Positions 11,379-24,767 are shown, numbered from the stretch's first letter. The stretch is DNA of 64,000 bases from Monodelphis domestica (GCF_027887165.1 NC_077232.1:18244755-18308754); one strand, 5' to 3'. A program made the numbers and translations. Notes: a model not told the origin generated them from the letters alone.

Positions 11379-11960
11379 TGTGAAGATTGGATTTAGCTAT
11401 CTCCTGATGGTAACAATGAAGATACTTAGCTCTTTATTGTGAAGATAAAATTGTAATCTGATTGTAACAATGAAGGTGATTAACTCTTCCTTTATAATGA
11501 AGCTAGAATTGTAAGCTACAATCTATTTTTAGATTTTAACTACAGAAAAGTGTTAAGTAAATACAAAAGGTGAACTTAACAAAAGAGGTGTTAAGTAACC
11601 CAAAAATATATAATCTAACCAAAGAAAGTGAGAACTAAAGAATCTGCAGTCCTGGAGAAAAATGTCTGTTGTGATTGGTAGACGTGAAAATTTAGAGGAG
11701 GTGACACAAGAGAAAAAGGTCTTTATATATAGGGAAAAAAAGACTGAAGAGTCATTCAGATTCAGACATTGGGATGATTTCAGAGGGTCAGTCTCCCAAA
11801 GCTGGGGGTGAAGGATCAGTCACTTGGAGCTGAAGGGAAGACAGATGTTTGGACATTCCGGCATGTGGAGATTGAGATACTGACTCGAAGGAGCAAGTGG
11901 ATGACCAAAATCCAGACTTATTTTAGACTGTTACTGTTGGTGAGTGAAAAGCTGACTTAA
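11379..11960 (+). mobile_element. Solo retroviral LTR fossil (partial)
   Basis: Begins TGTGAAGATTGGATTTAGCT, with repeated U3 units containing gtaacaatgaag. A CCAAT-type gtgattggtag (about 11675) and a TATA-like ctttatatatag (about 11722) follow. The U3-promoter stretch aligns by eye with the minus-strand LTRs at 56.7 and 62.5 kb and with that at 24.8 kb. The right end is uncertain because a GA run follows. No internal viral gene region is adjacent. Old. Confidence 0.6.
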
Positions 11961-12050
11961 TGACCCCTCCTTTCTGGAGGAGTGAAGCCTCCATATAAGG
12001 CCCATCTTCTTGAGACCCTCTTCCCCTGGATGGGGCTTAGAATTTCTAAC

Positions 12051-12889
<839 letters not shown>

Positions 12890-13045
12890 TTTTAGGGTAA
12901 CAGATTTTCAATTATACACAGAATATAGTATTATTCCCCTTTTACAGTACACTGAGGCTCAGAGAAGTGACAGAATTTGGCCATTATCACACATCTATTG
13001 ACATGAATCCAGTTCTGAGGTCAGGTCGAATACTCATTCTACTGT
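12890..13045 (-). repeat. MIR relic
   Basis: ttccccttttacagtacact followed by gaggctcagagaagtgac is the classic MIR antisense phrase. Confidence 0.6.
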
Positions 13046-14069
13046 TTTATAATTCCTCTTTAGTAAACTTTGGGTCAGTGTGAATGAATTAGCAGAGATT
13101 CTGATAAAGGAGGAAGGCTATTAGAGAAAGTCATCACTCTCAGTATCATTGAGCACAACTACATTTTAAATGTTTTATATCCTTTGAGGGACTGATTTTT
13201 GTACCCTTCCCCAGATCCCATAATATCAAACATTCACACTCATCTGGGATAGCTCAAGAATACATTATAGAAATAACCACTGGCACAGTCCATCTTTGCA
13301 TGACTCAGAGTTGTTAGGGTTAGCAGTGACCTTTTTGAGATCTAGAATTCTAAATATTGGTTCTTTTATTTTTTAACCTCAAGAATTCTTTACTCTTAAA
13401 ATTATTGAAGACTCCAAAAGATTTCTGTTTATGTGGGTTATATATGAATATTTACTATATTAGATTGGATTATATATTAATTGTGGATCATCTATTGGAA
13501 TATATATATATATATATATACAGGGAGAATATATGTTATATATATAGATAATAGTGGATTATATATTATTTAACATATTAGAACTTAAAATGTTTATCAT
13601 TATTATGAAAATAATTTTTAACTTTGCATACTCCTTAAAAGGTTCCCAAAGTCCTCAGAAATCTTTAAACAAAAATTTGGAACCATTATTTGAGGTCCCT
13701 GTGGAATGTTGTATTAGTACTAAGGCTTTGTAGAAGAATAAGATGTGCCAGGCAATTATGGGAACAATGATTTCTTTAATTTCATGTTTCTAAGTAAAAG
13801 TTCCTCGTTTTAACTGGAGATACAAAAGAAAGCAGAAAGAAGGAACAACATAAGAAAGATGCCAGGGAAACATCTTTCTCCAAAGTCTGGCATTAGTGGC
13901 CACATATGACTAGGGTAATTTTTGATGTCCCAGTCTAAAGATTGACTTAGGCATGTTGGATGGGAAATAATAATGACAGCAATCCAAAAATGGGATCAGT
14001 TGCTTCAGGAGGAAGTAGTTTCCCCCTCATTGGGGGAACTTCAAATAGAGGTTGACTTGTTGAGAAACA
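13046..14069. other. No gene seen; AT microsatellite inside
   Basis: Mostly featureless AT-rich DNA. 13499-13520 is a (TA)n run continuing as imperfect atatatgttatatatat to about 13550. Confidence 0.5.
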
Positions 14070-14086
14070 CTGAAGAGGGAATTCTT

Positions 14087-14709
14087 TTTTTGAAACTTTT
14101 ATTTAATTAGTCAATTTATAACATTATTCCTTGGCTACAAGAATCATATTCTTTCCCTCCCCTACCTCTACCCCATCCTGTAGCCAACACGCAATTTCAC
14201 TGGGTTTTACATGTATCCTGGATCAAAACCTATTTCCATGTTGTTGATGTGTGCACTAGGATGTTCATTTAGAGTCTACATCCCCAATCATATCCCCATC
14301 GACCCATGTGATCAAGCAGTTGATTTTCTTCTGTGTTTCTACTCCCACAGTGAATGTGGATAGTGTTCTTTCTCATAAGTTCCTCAGAATTGCCCTGGAT
14401 CATTGCATTGCTGCTAGTAGAGAAGTCCATTACATTCAATTGTACCACAGTGTATCAGTCTCTGTGTACATTGTTCTCCTGGTTCTGCTCCTCTCATTCT
14501 GCATCAGTTCCTGAAGGTTGTTCCAGTTCACATGGAATCCCTCCAGTTCATTATTCCTTTGAGCACAATAATATCCATATTATACCAAACATATACCACA
14601 ATTTGTTCAGCCATTCCCCAATTGAAGGGCATCCCCTCATTTTCTAATATTTTGCCACCACAAGGAGCACAGCTATAACTATTCTTGTACAAGTATTTTC
14701 CATTATTAT
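14087..14709 (-). mobile_element. 5'-truncated L1, 3' end
   Basis: Minus-strand L1: the plus-strand text contains complements of the ORF2 end (ccattccccaattgaagggc, ccacagtgtatcagtctctg) and the 3' UTR. Flanked by a perfect 17-bp target duplication ctgaagagggaattctt at 14070-14086 and 14710-14726. About 620 bp, so a severe 5' truncation. Confidence 0.93.
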
Positions 14710-15187
14710 CTGAAGAGGGAATTCTTGTTCAAGAATGAATGGGCTAGGATGAATGGCCATTGATGTAATTTAAAGTTTTATGATTTTTATTATGAATGTA
14801 TTCATTTAACTCTTAAAAAGAATTGAGAAAGCAAGTCAATTTGAGAGATACAAACTGAAGTGATTCATGGCTCTTCATTCTCACCAGAATCCAGGCTGAA
14901 ATGTTACAGTAAAACAAACATCACCTCATTCCTTCTCAAGAATCTGCTATTGAAAGGGACAGAGGATTTCTCTGAGATCTGAAGGTATTATGGAAACTAC
15001 TTTAAGTTATGTAATGAACTATTAAAAGGAACCTGTGCTACTCCCTCACTGTCCACTTGACACATTTCCAATTTCTTTGGCTAATGATTATATAGAGAAT
15101 ATACATATAGCCAAATATTTCTTTCCAAAGAGGTCAAGACGCATTATAGAAAGTCACAATGCCTTTTCCTTAAGGGACTTATGTCTT

Positions 15188-15884
15188 TTAAAAAAATTAT
15201 TTAATTAGATGATTTAGAATATCTTTCCATGGTTACAAGACTCATGTTCTTTCCATCCCCTCCCCCACCCACTTCCCATATCTGATGCACAATTCCACTG
15301 GGTATAACATGTGTCACTGATCAAGACCCATTTCCATATTATTAATATTTGTACCAGGGTGATCTTTTAGAGTCTACTTTCCCAGTCATAGCCCCACCAA
15401 CCCACGTGATCAAGCAGTTTTTTTCTTCTATTTTTCTGCTCCCACAGTTCTTCCTCTGGATGTAGATAGCATTCTTTCTCATATGTCCCTCTGAATAGTT
15501 CTGGATCATTGCATTGCTACTAGTAGAGAAGTCCATTACATTTGATTTTGCAACAGTGTATCAGTCTTTGTGTCTTTGTGTATAATGTTCTCCTGGTTCT
15601 ACTTTTTTCACTCTGCATCAATTTCTGGAGATCTCTCCAGTTCAAATGGAATCCCTCCAGTTTATTTTTACTTTGAGCACAGTAGTATTCCATCACCAAC
15701 ATATACCACAGTTTGTTCAGCCATCCCCCAATTGGAGGACATCCCTTCATTTTCTAATTTTTTTGCCACCACAAAAAGTGTGGCTCTGAATATTTTTGTA
15801 CAAATCTTTTTTTCTTTATTATCTGTTTGGGGTACAAACCCAGCAGTGCTATGGCTGGAACAAAGGGCAGACAGACTTTTAATG
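15188..15884 (-). mobile_element. 5'-truncated L1, 3' end
   Basis: Same family and orientation as the copy at 14087, a little longer (reaching the agcagtgctatggctggaac segment). Target duplication of 16 bp with one mismatch: aagggacttatgtctt 15172-15187 and aagggacttatctctt 15885-15900. 14727-15171 between the two copies holds no recognised feature. Confidence 0.93.
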
Positions 15885-15900
15885 AAGGGACTTATCTCTT

Positions 15901-16655
15901 GACTAATTATCTAACCAAACTTGTGTCTACAACCTCTTGCTGCCTAATGAAATCATGATAGTTATTTCTTGATTTTTCTGGCAATGGCCATGTCTTCTCT
16001 GCATTATGGAAATATCCTGACAACAAAGGTAGAAAACACCCAGGAATTCCCTCAGAAGTTAGGGGTGTGTCCCTAAAGACTAGAGTCATAATTACACATT
16101 GTACAATCAGAAAACTGAAGAGCTATGGGAGCCTCAGAGGAATAATTTCCCTTATGTCTTTATGCCTTTATAACTGTACTTCCAGACCTCTAGACATGGA
16201 CCATTTATCCTGGCACTCTTCAGACTCATTTCTTTGAAACGAATGTACGGTAAAGTGGTTGTCCACTATTTCCATTAGTTTTTGCTTAGAAACCATTTTT
16301 CCATGCCTTAGTTAAGCTAGTGATTTCAATTGGAAAAATCTATGCAATTGACATTGTTTGATAATAATCAATGGACAGGAGAGCGCGGATCTTTCAGTAC
16401 TCAGGAGTGTTTCTCTTTCAGGATCTCTATTCTCAGACCTAGGATTCTTATTAGAGATGGGAAAATGAAATTCTTCAGATTGGAACCAGGTAGGACTGTG
16501 ATATTATAATACTAGTGTCAGATACTTAGATTTACAACACTAGTGTTCCATAAAAGCAAAACAAAAATAAATTGTGTGTAAGGGGTTCTTAATCACATGT
16601 TTTAAACCATAGGTACACAATTGTAAGACTAAGAGCTAAGGGAGACTTTAAGGGT
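15901..16655. other. No gene seen
   Basis: No ORF with a recognisable domain and no repeat I can name. Confidence 0.5.
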
Positions 16656-16745
16656 TATATAATTTAAAAAAAACTTACTGTCCATTTCAGAATCAATACA
16701 GCTATTGGTTCCAAGGTTGAAGAGTGGGAAGGACTAGATATCTTG
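16656..16745 (-). repeat. CORE-SINE tail fragment
   Basis: aaaacttactgtccatttca, gaatcaatacagctattggt and ttccaaggttgaagagtggg match the tail of the short-tail SINE in minus orientation. Head and CORE are absent. 16746-17119 has nothing recognised. Confidence 0.6.
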
Positions 16746-17119
16746 TTAAATGAAGGTTGAAGAAGGAGCTCATCAATGGGATCAGGAGCCAGACCTTGCA
16801 AGGGAATACTCTAACTAGAGAGAGTCAAGTGGTACTTGGATATTCTAGGATGAGGTGCTTCAGGCTCCCAGGTCAATTTTAGGTTTTATGTGGCCTATAT
16901 CTTGCCCCAAAGTTAGTACTTAATACATTTTTATTGGCTGGCTGTCCAAGATTTGATTTATTGATGTCACACTGAGATCCTTGTCTTTGAAAGTATAGAA
17001 GCATATGGCTACCAGACTGTGTTTGGATGACTGCTAAATGTGTTGGTTAGGAAAAATGCCAAAGAACTAAGAATCCATGGCTATTCCAAGACATCTTAAT
17101 ACTTGCTCTTCTTCTGAAA

Positions 17120-17345
17120 GCTTGCTCAGAGTGAAAAGAGGAGTCAGCAAGACCAGAGTTTAAATCATCTCTCTTTTAGTAACTGTGTGACCTTGGATGA
17201 GTTACTTAGCCTCTGGTTATCTGTTTCCTCATTTGTTAAATGGGGATAACAATATCCTATCTATTAGGGCTGTACTGAAGATAAAATGAAATACTTACAA
17301 AGCACTTAGCATAGTTAGCTAATACTATGTAAATACCAGCTATTA
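17120..17345 (+). repeat. MIR / CORE-SINE
   Basis: gtaactgtgtgaccttggat, gtttcctcatttgttaaatg and caaagcacttagcatagtta are typical MIR phrases in plus order. Confidence 0.7.
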
Positions 17346-18359
17346 TTACTATTGTTGTTGTTACCTCCAAGCTATGGTAGTGGATCATAGATACTCATTT
17401 CAATGACTCAGGGCTAGACAGGCACATCTTTCCCTGTACGTATCTGGGGTACTCTGAGTGTCGATGAGTGTTTTTTTTATCCCTCTACTGACATCAACTT
17501 AAACCTTCATCAGCTCTCAACCTCTTGTTAGAGGTCAGTGACTAATGCCCAGTCCCACAGAATTCTTTAACAAAAGAATATTTACTTCAAAAATTTGGTA
17601 CCCTCCCCTGCAAACATGTTCTCCAGGACCATTGAGGCATAATTCTGCTAACACCTCCTCTCACTTTCTTGGGGGAGTAGCTCACAACTTAGTTCAGTTC
17701 CTAAATGTCATTGGTTATGCCGAGTTCACATTCCAATGCAACATGACTGTCAAATGACTCTTTGCCTCAGTTACTCTTGAGATGGATTCCTGGAAGATCA
17801 CTCTCAGAGGATGCACCTTAATTTGGTACTTTACTGGCTAAAATAGGGCATGAATCCAAACTCTGGGGATTTTCTAGCTCTCTTTCCTGAAAATTTTGAA
17901 ACCCACAAGGTGAGAGCTTTCACTCCTTTCACTTGGAACAGAAAAAGAACCAAACACAGAGTGTGATGCAAGATTCAATTATTGGGGTCACAAGGCCTCA
18001 GAAGAGGGAATGTCACTTATAATATGATTTCTTTCCATAATATGAGTACAGAATGCAACTAAAGCTTAGAAAAACAAAACAGATCTAGACTTAACTCTGC
18101 TCAGACTTTTTGAATACCTTTGTAGCTAATTAAATAGCCTCCCATTTTCCTTGTGGTTATCCTCCAAACCCATTTATAGTTTGTTTACGCATGTTCCACA
18201 GTCTTTCTTAGGCATCATGGCTTGGTTTCCTGAGCAGTAGATTTCACAAATTTATCACATGAGGAAGTCTAAGCAAATAAGCAAATTTATGGAGTCTAAC
18301 CAGAAACTAGGTCCTGATTACAGTATCTTCTTGTCTTTTAAAAAGAGATTAGAACATTA
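17346..18359. other. No gene seen
   Basis: About 1 kb without supported features. Small ORFs look like chance. Confidence 0.5.
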
Positions 18360-18545
18360 TATATTTAGAGCCAGGAGGAAACTTTGATGTATTCTAGTCC
18401 AAGGTCTTCCCTGAAAGATGAGGAAACAGAGAGTTTAGGTAACGTTTTCTAAATCACCCCAGTAATAAGTGGAAGAGCAAAGATTCAAATTGATTTTCCA
18501 TGATTCTAAGTCCAGCGCTCATTCTACTTTACCACATATTTATCT
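18360..18545 (-). repeat. MIR-like relic
   Basis: aaagatgaggaaacagagag, aagtggaagagcaaagattc, then tctaagtccagcgctcattc are MIR antisense phrases. Confidence 0.5.
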
Positions 18546-18829
18546 GAGAAATTTGATAGGAATATTAAGATTTCTTGTTTGCCTAGATTTCTTGGTCTGG
18601 AGATGCTACTCTGTGGAAGTCAGGTCAAAGAGTATTAACTTGATGGTATAGACAATGGGGATCTCATAGAGTAACAATGAGCAAATGTGATAAAAGATAT
18701 TATTTGAGAAGTTATCCTAGTAGTGATGGTGCTTGAATCCATAGTACTAGAACTATAGAAGGTCTATAACTGATCCACAAGGAATGTTTAACACTAGAAG
18801 AAAGAGGCCTTTGCTAAGGAGACAAAAGA
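18546..18829. other. No gene seen
   Basis: Nothing recognised. Confidence 0.5.
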
Positions 18830-19340
18830 ACCATGTAGCAGTCCACCCCTAGAAATGGGCAAGGGAAACAGTGTGTACAGATTGTCTTAGAAGAGAGCAT
18901 GCTCAGTCTTGAGCATGCTCGGTATTGTACATGGCTGGGAAAGCCTCTCACCCTTGACCCCAGCTTCTTCCAGGTTAGGAGGGAACACAGGTTTCTTTGT
19001 GATCACCTGGTTAAGAGAAACCACACCTATACCTTGTCATTAACCAATGATAATCATCCCTGTGTACTGTGTATAGTTGCAAAGAGATTAAATAGGGCCC
19101 AAGCAGCTCCGCCTCTCTCTCTTCTGCTCTTCCTCCCTTCCAGCTCGCACTGATGCCTGTCCTTGCTGGAGCCTGTCCAGGCTCCATCTTTAATCTTTCC
19201 CTATCATCTCTCCAACCTGTGTGGTATTGAATCTGGATCTTTGGACTGGTAAAAGCCTTCGGAATGGTCCATTGATCAGAGCTTGGCTGTGACTCATTGA
19301 CATTTAATAAGGTGTGCATTTGCGACTCATTCCTGCCACC
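18830..19340 (+). mobile_element. LTR-like fossil
   Basis: Ordered promoter-like elements: CCAAT (about 19044), a TATA-like gattaaatagggcc (about 19087), a pyrimidine-rich ctctctctcttctgctcttc, then a tttaataagg signal-like string near 19305. A 10-bp palindrome gagcatgctc occurs twice (18895-18904, 18911-18920). No ends or target duplication found, so this is tentative. 19341-19764 holds nothing recognised. Confidence 0.4.
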
Positions 19341-19764
19341 TCATATCTCTAATTCGACTCTGTCATCCCCCTCATGGTATCTAAAACTTCTATCCTTTGT
19401 CTATCTTCCTACCTTAAAGCTTCTCTCTCCCCTCTGAGGATAGCTTTAAACCACAACAGAATAATTAAAGCAAAGTGAGGAAAAGCAGAAGAGTATCTCT
19501 ATAAGACCAGAAAATTTCCCAATCTGCAATAAAACAACTGAAACAGAGCTCTGAGCGAATAACTATTTATTAAAGGAACTGGCCCCCTCCAACAAATAGG
19601 ATCCCCAACCTTCCTCATGGTCTGAGACACTTACCTACTCTAGAATACAATTTTTATTCCCCTCAGTGTCTAACCATGACCTTACATGCCTGGTTGGTTC
19701 AGGCAGCAGTGCATTGTCTCACTGATGGACTCTGAACTCTGCATATGCCTCCCTGGTCACATTG

Positions 19765-19954
19765 CTTTTTCTTTTCCTACTTTTTTTAGTTTTATAATAC
19801 TATACAACATAATCTAACACACTGATGAATTTTTATCTTTTGCATTAGCAACAATTTCAGATTTATATCTTGTTATGTTCATCTGATTATAATTTCAAGG
19901 ATACAGATGCTGAAGTCTGCTTCCTCTTCCAGTTTTGCAGTCCTTTGTATGATG
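19765..19954 (+). repeat. Direct repeat, left copy, flanking the broken OR
   Basis: About 190 bp matching 21255-21452 in the same orientation, by eye about 92% identical (ataatactatacaacataat ... ggatacagatgctgaagtct). The right copy runs into an L1 3' region, so this copy may be L1 3' UTR or adjoining DNA duplicated with the OR. Confidence 0.8.
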
Positions 19955-20090
19955 CTCCTGTTTTGTCAATGACTAGAAGCCAACAGAGTTCAAAGATATA
20001 CCAGTGGGCACCCCAAGAAAAGAGATGATGAATAAAGGATATTCATATTATAAGGAAGGCTGGATATCCATATTCTTCATTAATTTTTGT

Positions 20091-20168
20091 TACTATATTT
20101 TGTCTTACAGACGATAAACTTTTTTTCCCGTTGTGACTAATGACTGAATCAACTTCCAAATTGCCTCT
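20091..20168 (+). promoter_or_regulatory. Splice acceptor region upstream of the broken OR at 20169
   Basis: A T-rich run ends in CAG at 20108-20110, 58 nt before the ATG. The paralogues use an AG exactly 29 nt upstream; at that aligned spot here (about 20139) I see CTA rather than AG. The gene may therefore use the more distant CAG. An ATG at 20140 opens a short upstream frame overlapping the main start. Which acceptor is used is inference. Confidence 0.4.
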
Positions 20169-21105
20169 ATGGAGAACAGCACAGAGGTGAATGAATTCAT
20201 TCTGGTGGGATTGACAGATGTCCCAGAGCTTCAAGTGCCCCTCTTCATTGCATTCACATTCATCTATTTTGTCACCCTGGTGGGAAACCTAGGGATGATA
20301 GCACTGATCTTCTTGGATCCCCAACTCCATACTCCTATGTATTTTTTCCTCAGTAATCTCTCTCTGGTAGATTGCATTTATTCATCGGCTGTTACTCCCA
20401 AAGTGATGTCTGGGCTTCTCACAGGGAACAAAGTCATCTCCCATGATGGCTGTGCAGCTCAGATGTTCTTCTTTGTGGCATTTGCTAGTGTGGACTGTTT
20501 CTTTCTGGCTGTTATGGCCTATGATCGTCATGCAGCTATATGTAAGCCTCTCTATTACACCACAACCATGAGACCAAATGTGTGCAAGTGTCTGGTAATT
20601 AGTTGTTATATCTGGGGCTTCACTGAGTCCTCCATCCACACTGGCTTCACTTTCTACCTCTTTCTGTGGTTCAAATATAGTCCATCATTTTTTCTGTGAT
20701 ATTCCTCCAATTTTGGCTCTCTCTTGTTCTGATATTCATATAAATGAAGTGATGCTCTTCATCTTGGCTTCCTTCAATGTCTTTTTTGCTCTCTTCATAA
20801 TCTTGACCTCTTACATCTTAATCTTCATCACCATCCTGAGGATGCATTCTGCTGAGGGCCAACAGAAAGCCTTTTCTACCTGTGCCTCCCACCTGACAGC
20901 AGTGTCCATATTCTATGGGACTGTAATCTTTATGTACTTACAGCCCAACTCTAGTCATTCCATGGATAATGACCAAATGGCCTCCGTGTTTTACACAATA
21001 GTAGTCCCCATGCTGAACCCTCTGGTATATAGTCTGAGGAACAAAGAGGTCAACAGAGCCTTTAGAAAAGCTGTTGAGAGGGCAAAGCATCTACTATGCA
21101 TATGA
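20169..21105 (+). pseudogene. OR5B-like: OR5B-like gene with one 2-nt frameshift
   Basis: Reads as OR5B-like from [17 protein letters not shown] through [31 protein letters not shown] and [11 protein letters not shown]. Near 20658-20664 the frame changes: about 2 nt are missing compared with the paralogues, just before the ECL2 text [13 protein letters not shown]. The first frame then hits TGA at 20697-20699. In the other frame the rest is clean to the stop at 21103-21105, including [17 protein letters not shown] and [19 protein letters not shown]. With only one lesion the loss is probably recent, or it is a polymorphism or sequence error. A possible poly(A) signal AATAAA lies at 21134. The gene is first of the plus-strand tandem trio and is flanked by direct repeats (19765-19954 and 21255-21452). 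Confidence 0.88.
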
Positions 21106-21254
21106 TTTTAATAAGGGATAATATGGTATATGTAATAAACCAATCTTAACTCTTCTTAAAATACCCCATCTCCTTCTCCTATCATACTAAACATATTTTT
21201 GAGACATTTGAGACTCATCTTATAGATTCCCTTAGAAAATACATTTAGAAATGT

Positions 21255-21452
21255 TCTTTTTTATTTTCCTAATTTCTTTAGTTTTATAATACTATACAAC
21301 ATAATCTAAAACACTGATGAATTTTAATCTTTTGCATTAGCAACAATTTCAAATTTATGTGTCTTGTCATGTTCATCCGATTATAATTTCAAGGATACAG
21401 ATAGATGCTGAAGTCTGCTTCCTTTTCCAGTTTTGTAGTCCTTTGAATGATG
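21255..21452 (+). repeat. Direct repeat, right copy, flanking the broken OR
   Basis: Pairs with 19765-19954. Between the copies lies only the OR with its acceptor. It is followed by decayed L1 3' sequence. Confidence 0.8.
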
Positions 21453-22090
21453 ATGGTCCCAGTGTTGACAAACATATTTCTCAGTCTACATTCTGAATAT
21501 ATAACCTCTCTATTTGGAGATGAGTACCATGTTTCATCAAAAGCCTTTTAGAATTTTGTTTAGTCATTTTTTGAATGAGTTCCTAGGACTTTCAAAATTT
21601 CTTGTCTTCACATCATCATCATTGTATGAATTATTTTCCTTTTACCGCTCATTTCACTCTATCAATTTCATATAAATCTTTACAAATTTCTCAGTGATCA
21701 TGTCCTTTATAATTTCTCATAGCAAATTAGTATTACCATATATTACTATATTGGTTTAACTATTACAATCAATGGGTACTCCCTTATTTTCCAGTTCTTT
21801 GACATCACAAAAAGAAATGCTATAAATATTTTTGTACATTTGGGTTCTTTTTCACTTTCATTTTTCCTATATCACCAAGTCAAAGGACATGAACAGGTTA
21901 ATAGTGTTTTGGGGGTATAGTTCCAAATTGCTTTTCAGAATAGCTAGAGTAATTCAAAATTCATGGTGCATTAATTACTATTTGCTCACAGCCTCTTCAG
22001 CATTTACCATTTCCTTTTATGTCAATCCAATCAATTTGAAGGGTGATGACTACCTCAGATTAGTTTAATTTTAAGATTTCTAGTCATTAT
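21453..22090 (-). repeat. Old L1 fragment (3' UTR and ORF2 end)
   Basis: Complement of L1 ORF2 C-terminal codons (tataaatatttttgtacatt, tagttccaaattgcttttca, cacagcctcttcagcattta). Diverged. Confidence 0.75.
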
Positions 22091-24115
22091 TTAGAGCATT
22101 TTTTATTCCAAATTTTACAAAAGTAAATGATATAAGCATTTCCATATACAAAGAAAAGGGAGAAAGTATACAAATTAAACCACAAATCCCCTTCATATTT
22201 AGCTTACTTTTCTTCCTGTCTACATAATAAATCCCATCCACAAGTGTCTCAGTATCTTCCTGCCCTCCCTGAACCACAAGAGATATTGTCAGGGTTGCTA
22301 ACATGTACATATAAATTAAGTCTTTCTGTTCATTTTCTAGAGGTAATGTTCACACTTTATTCTTCCAGCATTAATTCTGTTGCTGTGTATTATCTTCTCC
22401 TTGTTCTACTAATTTTACGGTTCATTAATCTCATGTAGTTTTTCCAAGATTTTAAAAAATTAGTCTGTTCATTTTTTATGGTGCAGTAGTATTCCACCAC
22501 AACCATATACCACACTTTGACCAGTCATTCCCCAATTAATGTGTGTCATCTCCTCATTGTCCAATTATTTGCCACCACAGATAGAGCTGCTATAAATATT
22601 TTGTGACATATGTGTTCTTTTCCTCTTTCCCTGATCTCCTTGGGTAGACACAGTTTTAGAACTATCTGGGTATAATTCCAAAGTACTTTCTAGAAGTGTT
22701 GGGTTGGTTCACAATTGGTAGCATTCCACCAACAGTGCATGAGTGCCTCATTTACACGTCACTCTCCAATATTTATCACTTTTCCCTTTTGTCATTTTAG
22801 CCAATCTGGTGAATGTGAAGTGATATTTCAGAGCTGTTTAGTTTGCATTTCTCTAATCAGTGGTGATTTTGAGCATTTTTCCCAGTTCCTATATATGACT
22901 TTGATTTCTTCATCTAAAAATTATCTGTTTATCTTTCCCCATTTATCAGCTGAGTATGGCTCTTATAAATTTGACAAAGTTCTCTATGTATTTTAGATAT
23001 AGATCATTTATCTGAAAGGTTGTCTATAACATTTCCCCCAATTATTTTCTTTCAGTGTTTTATTTGTACAAAACTTTTTTGATTAAATGTACTCAGAATT
23101 ATACACTTGACATTTCCCAATACTCTCTAACTCTAGTTGACTCAAAAATGTCTCTCCTATCCACAAAAGTGATTATTATTATGTTCCTTGTTCTTTCAAT
23201 TTACTTATATTATCTCTTTTTATGTCAAGATCATGTATCCATTTTGATCTTAGTGAATGCTGTAAGATATTGGTCTTTCCTTAGCTTCTCCCAAACTAGT
23301 TTCCAATTTTCCCAACAGATTTTACCAAATAGTGATTTTTTTATCCCCAAAACCTAGATCTATGGTTTTGTCAATAACAGAATTAGTATAATCTTTTACT
23401 GCTGCTTGTTGTATATACTATCAGTTCTACTGATCTTGCTTTCTATTCTTAACCAGTACCAGATAGTTTTGATAATTACTGTTTTATAATACAAATTTAA
23501 AAACTGGTAGTGCTAAAACTTCTACTTTTGTGTTTTTTTCCCATGAATTCCTTTGATATTTTTGATCTTTTATTCTTCCAAATGATTTTATTTTTTCTAA
23601 CAATAAAATAATTATTTTGATAATTTAATTGGGATAGCTTTAGGAAGGATCATAATTTAATTAGATTAGGTCTATCCATATATTAACAATTAATATTTTC
23701 CAATTACTTAGATATGACTTTATTTGTGTCAAAAGGATTTTATAATTATGTTCACGTAGTTCCTGGGTTTGTTATGCCAGGTAAGCTACCACATATTTTA
23801 CTGTAACTGTGGTAATTTTAAATGGAGTATCTCTTTCTATCTTGCAGCAATATATAAAAATGTTAATGACTTTTGTGAATTTATTTCCAATATCTTGCTA
23901 CTTAGTTAAAATTATTGATAGTTTCAACTAATATTTAAGTTGAATATCTTAGGATTTTCCACAAATATCATGTCATCAATAGACATCGGTTTGTTTGTTT
24001 GTTTTTTATCTTTTTTGCCCATTCTGATTCCTTCCATTTTTTCTCTTGTTGCTATTGCTAGAATTTTTAATACTATGTAAAGTAATATTTCTGAATCCTT
24101 GTTTCACTGATTGCC
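22091..24115 (-). repeat. Old L1 body (3' UTR to RT region)
   Basis: About 2 kb of continuous minus-strand L1 ORF2 homology in the expected order: 3' UTR to 22400, ccattccccaattaatgtgt near 22528, a WENW/IPY segment near 23240, YKAAVIKTI-like near 23480 and RT-region text to 24115. Many frame breaks. It restarts the 3' UTR at 22091, so it is a second element beside 21453-22090. Confidence 0.85.
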
Positions 24116-24169
24116 TTAAAAACAAAGGCTATCATCTATGAATTTTATTGACATATTGAGTGCTTACAT

Positions 24170-24767
24170 CAGTTATGCCCCTACTACTCACATTTGGAGA
24201 AACCTAAACATGAGTTGCATATAAAAACTACAGTTGAATATCTCACCTAGATGACTCTGGATGAATGCAACCAAAACCCAGAGAAAGAGAATTTTGTGGT
24301 AGGGAATAGCTGTCCTGCATGAATCTCTAGAAATCTCTATGCTCCCTTCTAAATATTTCTAAATTCTAAATCTAAAAATTTCTAAATTCTAAATCTAAAA
24401 ATAAAATAAATTAAAAAAAAAGCTCCCAACTAAAATATTGTCTCCTTGATTCAGGAAGAATAAACCTTTTGTTTTGTATGTATGAATGTGTTTATATACA
24501 TACATAAACATACATATATTCACAAACACATGCACACCTGTATACACACAAACACAGACACACATATATAATCTATCTTCAGAATAGCTTTCTTCTTTTG
24601 AATGTTATTTTGCAATTAATACTAATTAGGAAGTGGTGCCCAGTATTTTCAAATTCTTTTTTATATATGCTTCCTTCAAGTCTAGCTCCCTGAAGCATCA
24701 ATGTCCTTTGTCTTGGGTAAGAAATCAGTTTCAAATTCTATAATCAGAATAACATCCTTGAGTCTAC
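24170..24767 (+). repeat. Tandem-duplicon block, unit of the OR at 20169
   Basis: 24180-24340 aligns with 56230-56470 (ctgcatgaatctctagaaat versus cttcatgaatctctattttt), and 24669-24767 aligns with 58016-58115 (ctgaagcatcaatgtccttt versus ctgaagcatcattgttaaga). Inside lie a 27-bp tandem pair (tttctaaattctaaatctaa, about 24356-24408) and a TA/CA microsatellite (24478-24570). Confidence 0.7.

Noticed and set aside
19011-19319. 102-codon minus-strand frame
   Set aside because: Antisense to an LTR-like fossil, with no recognisable domain.
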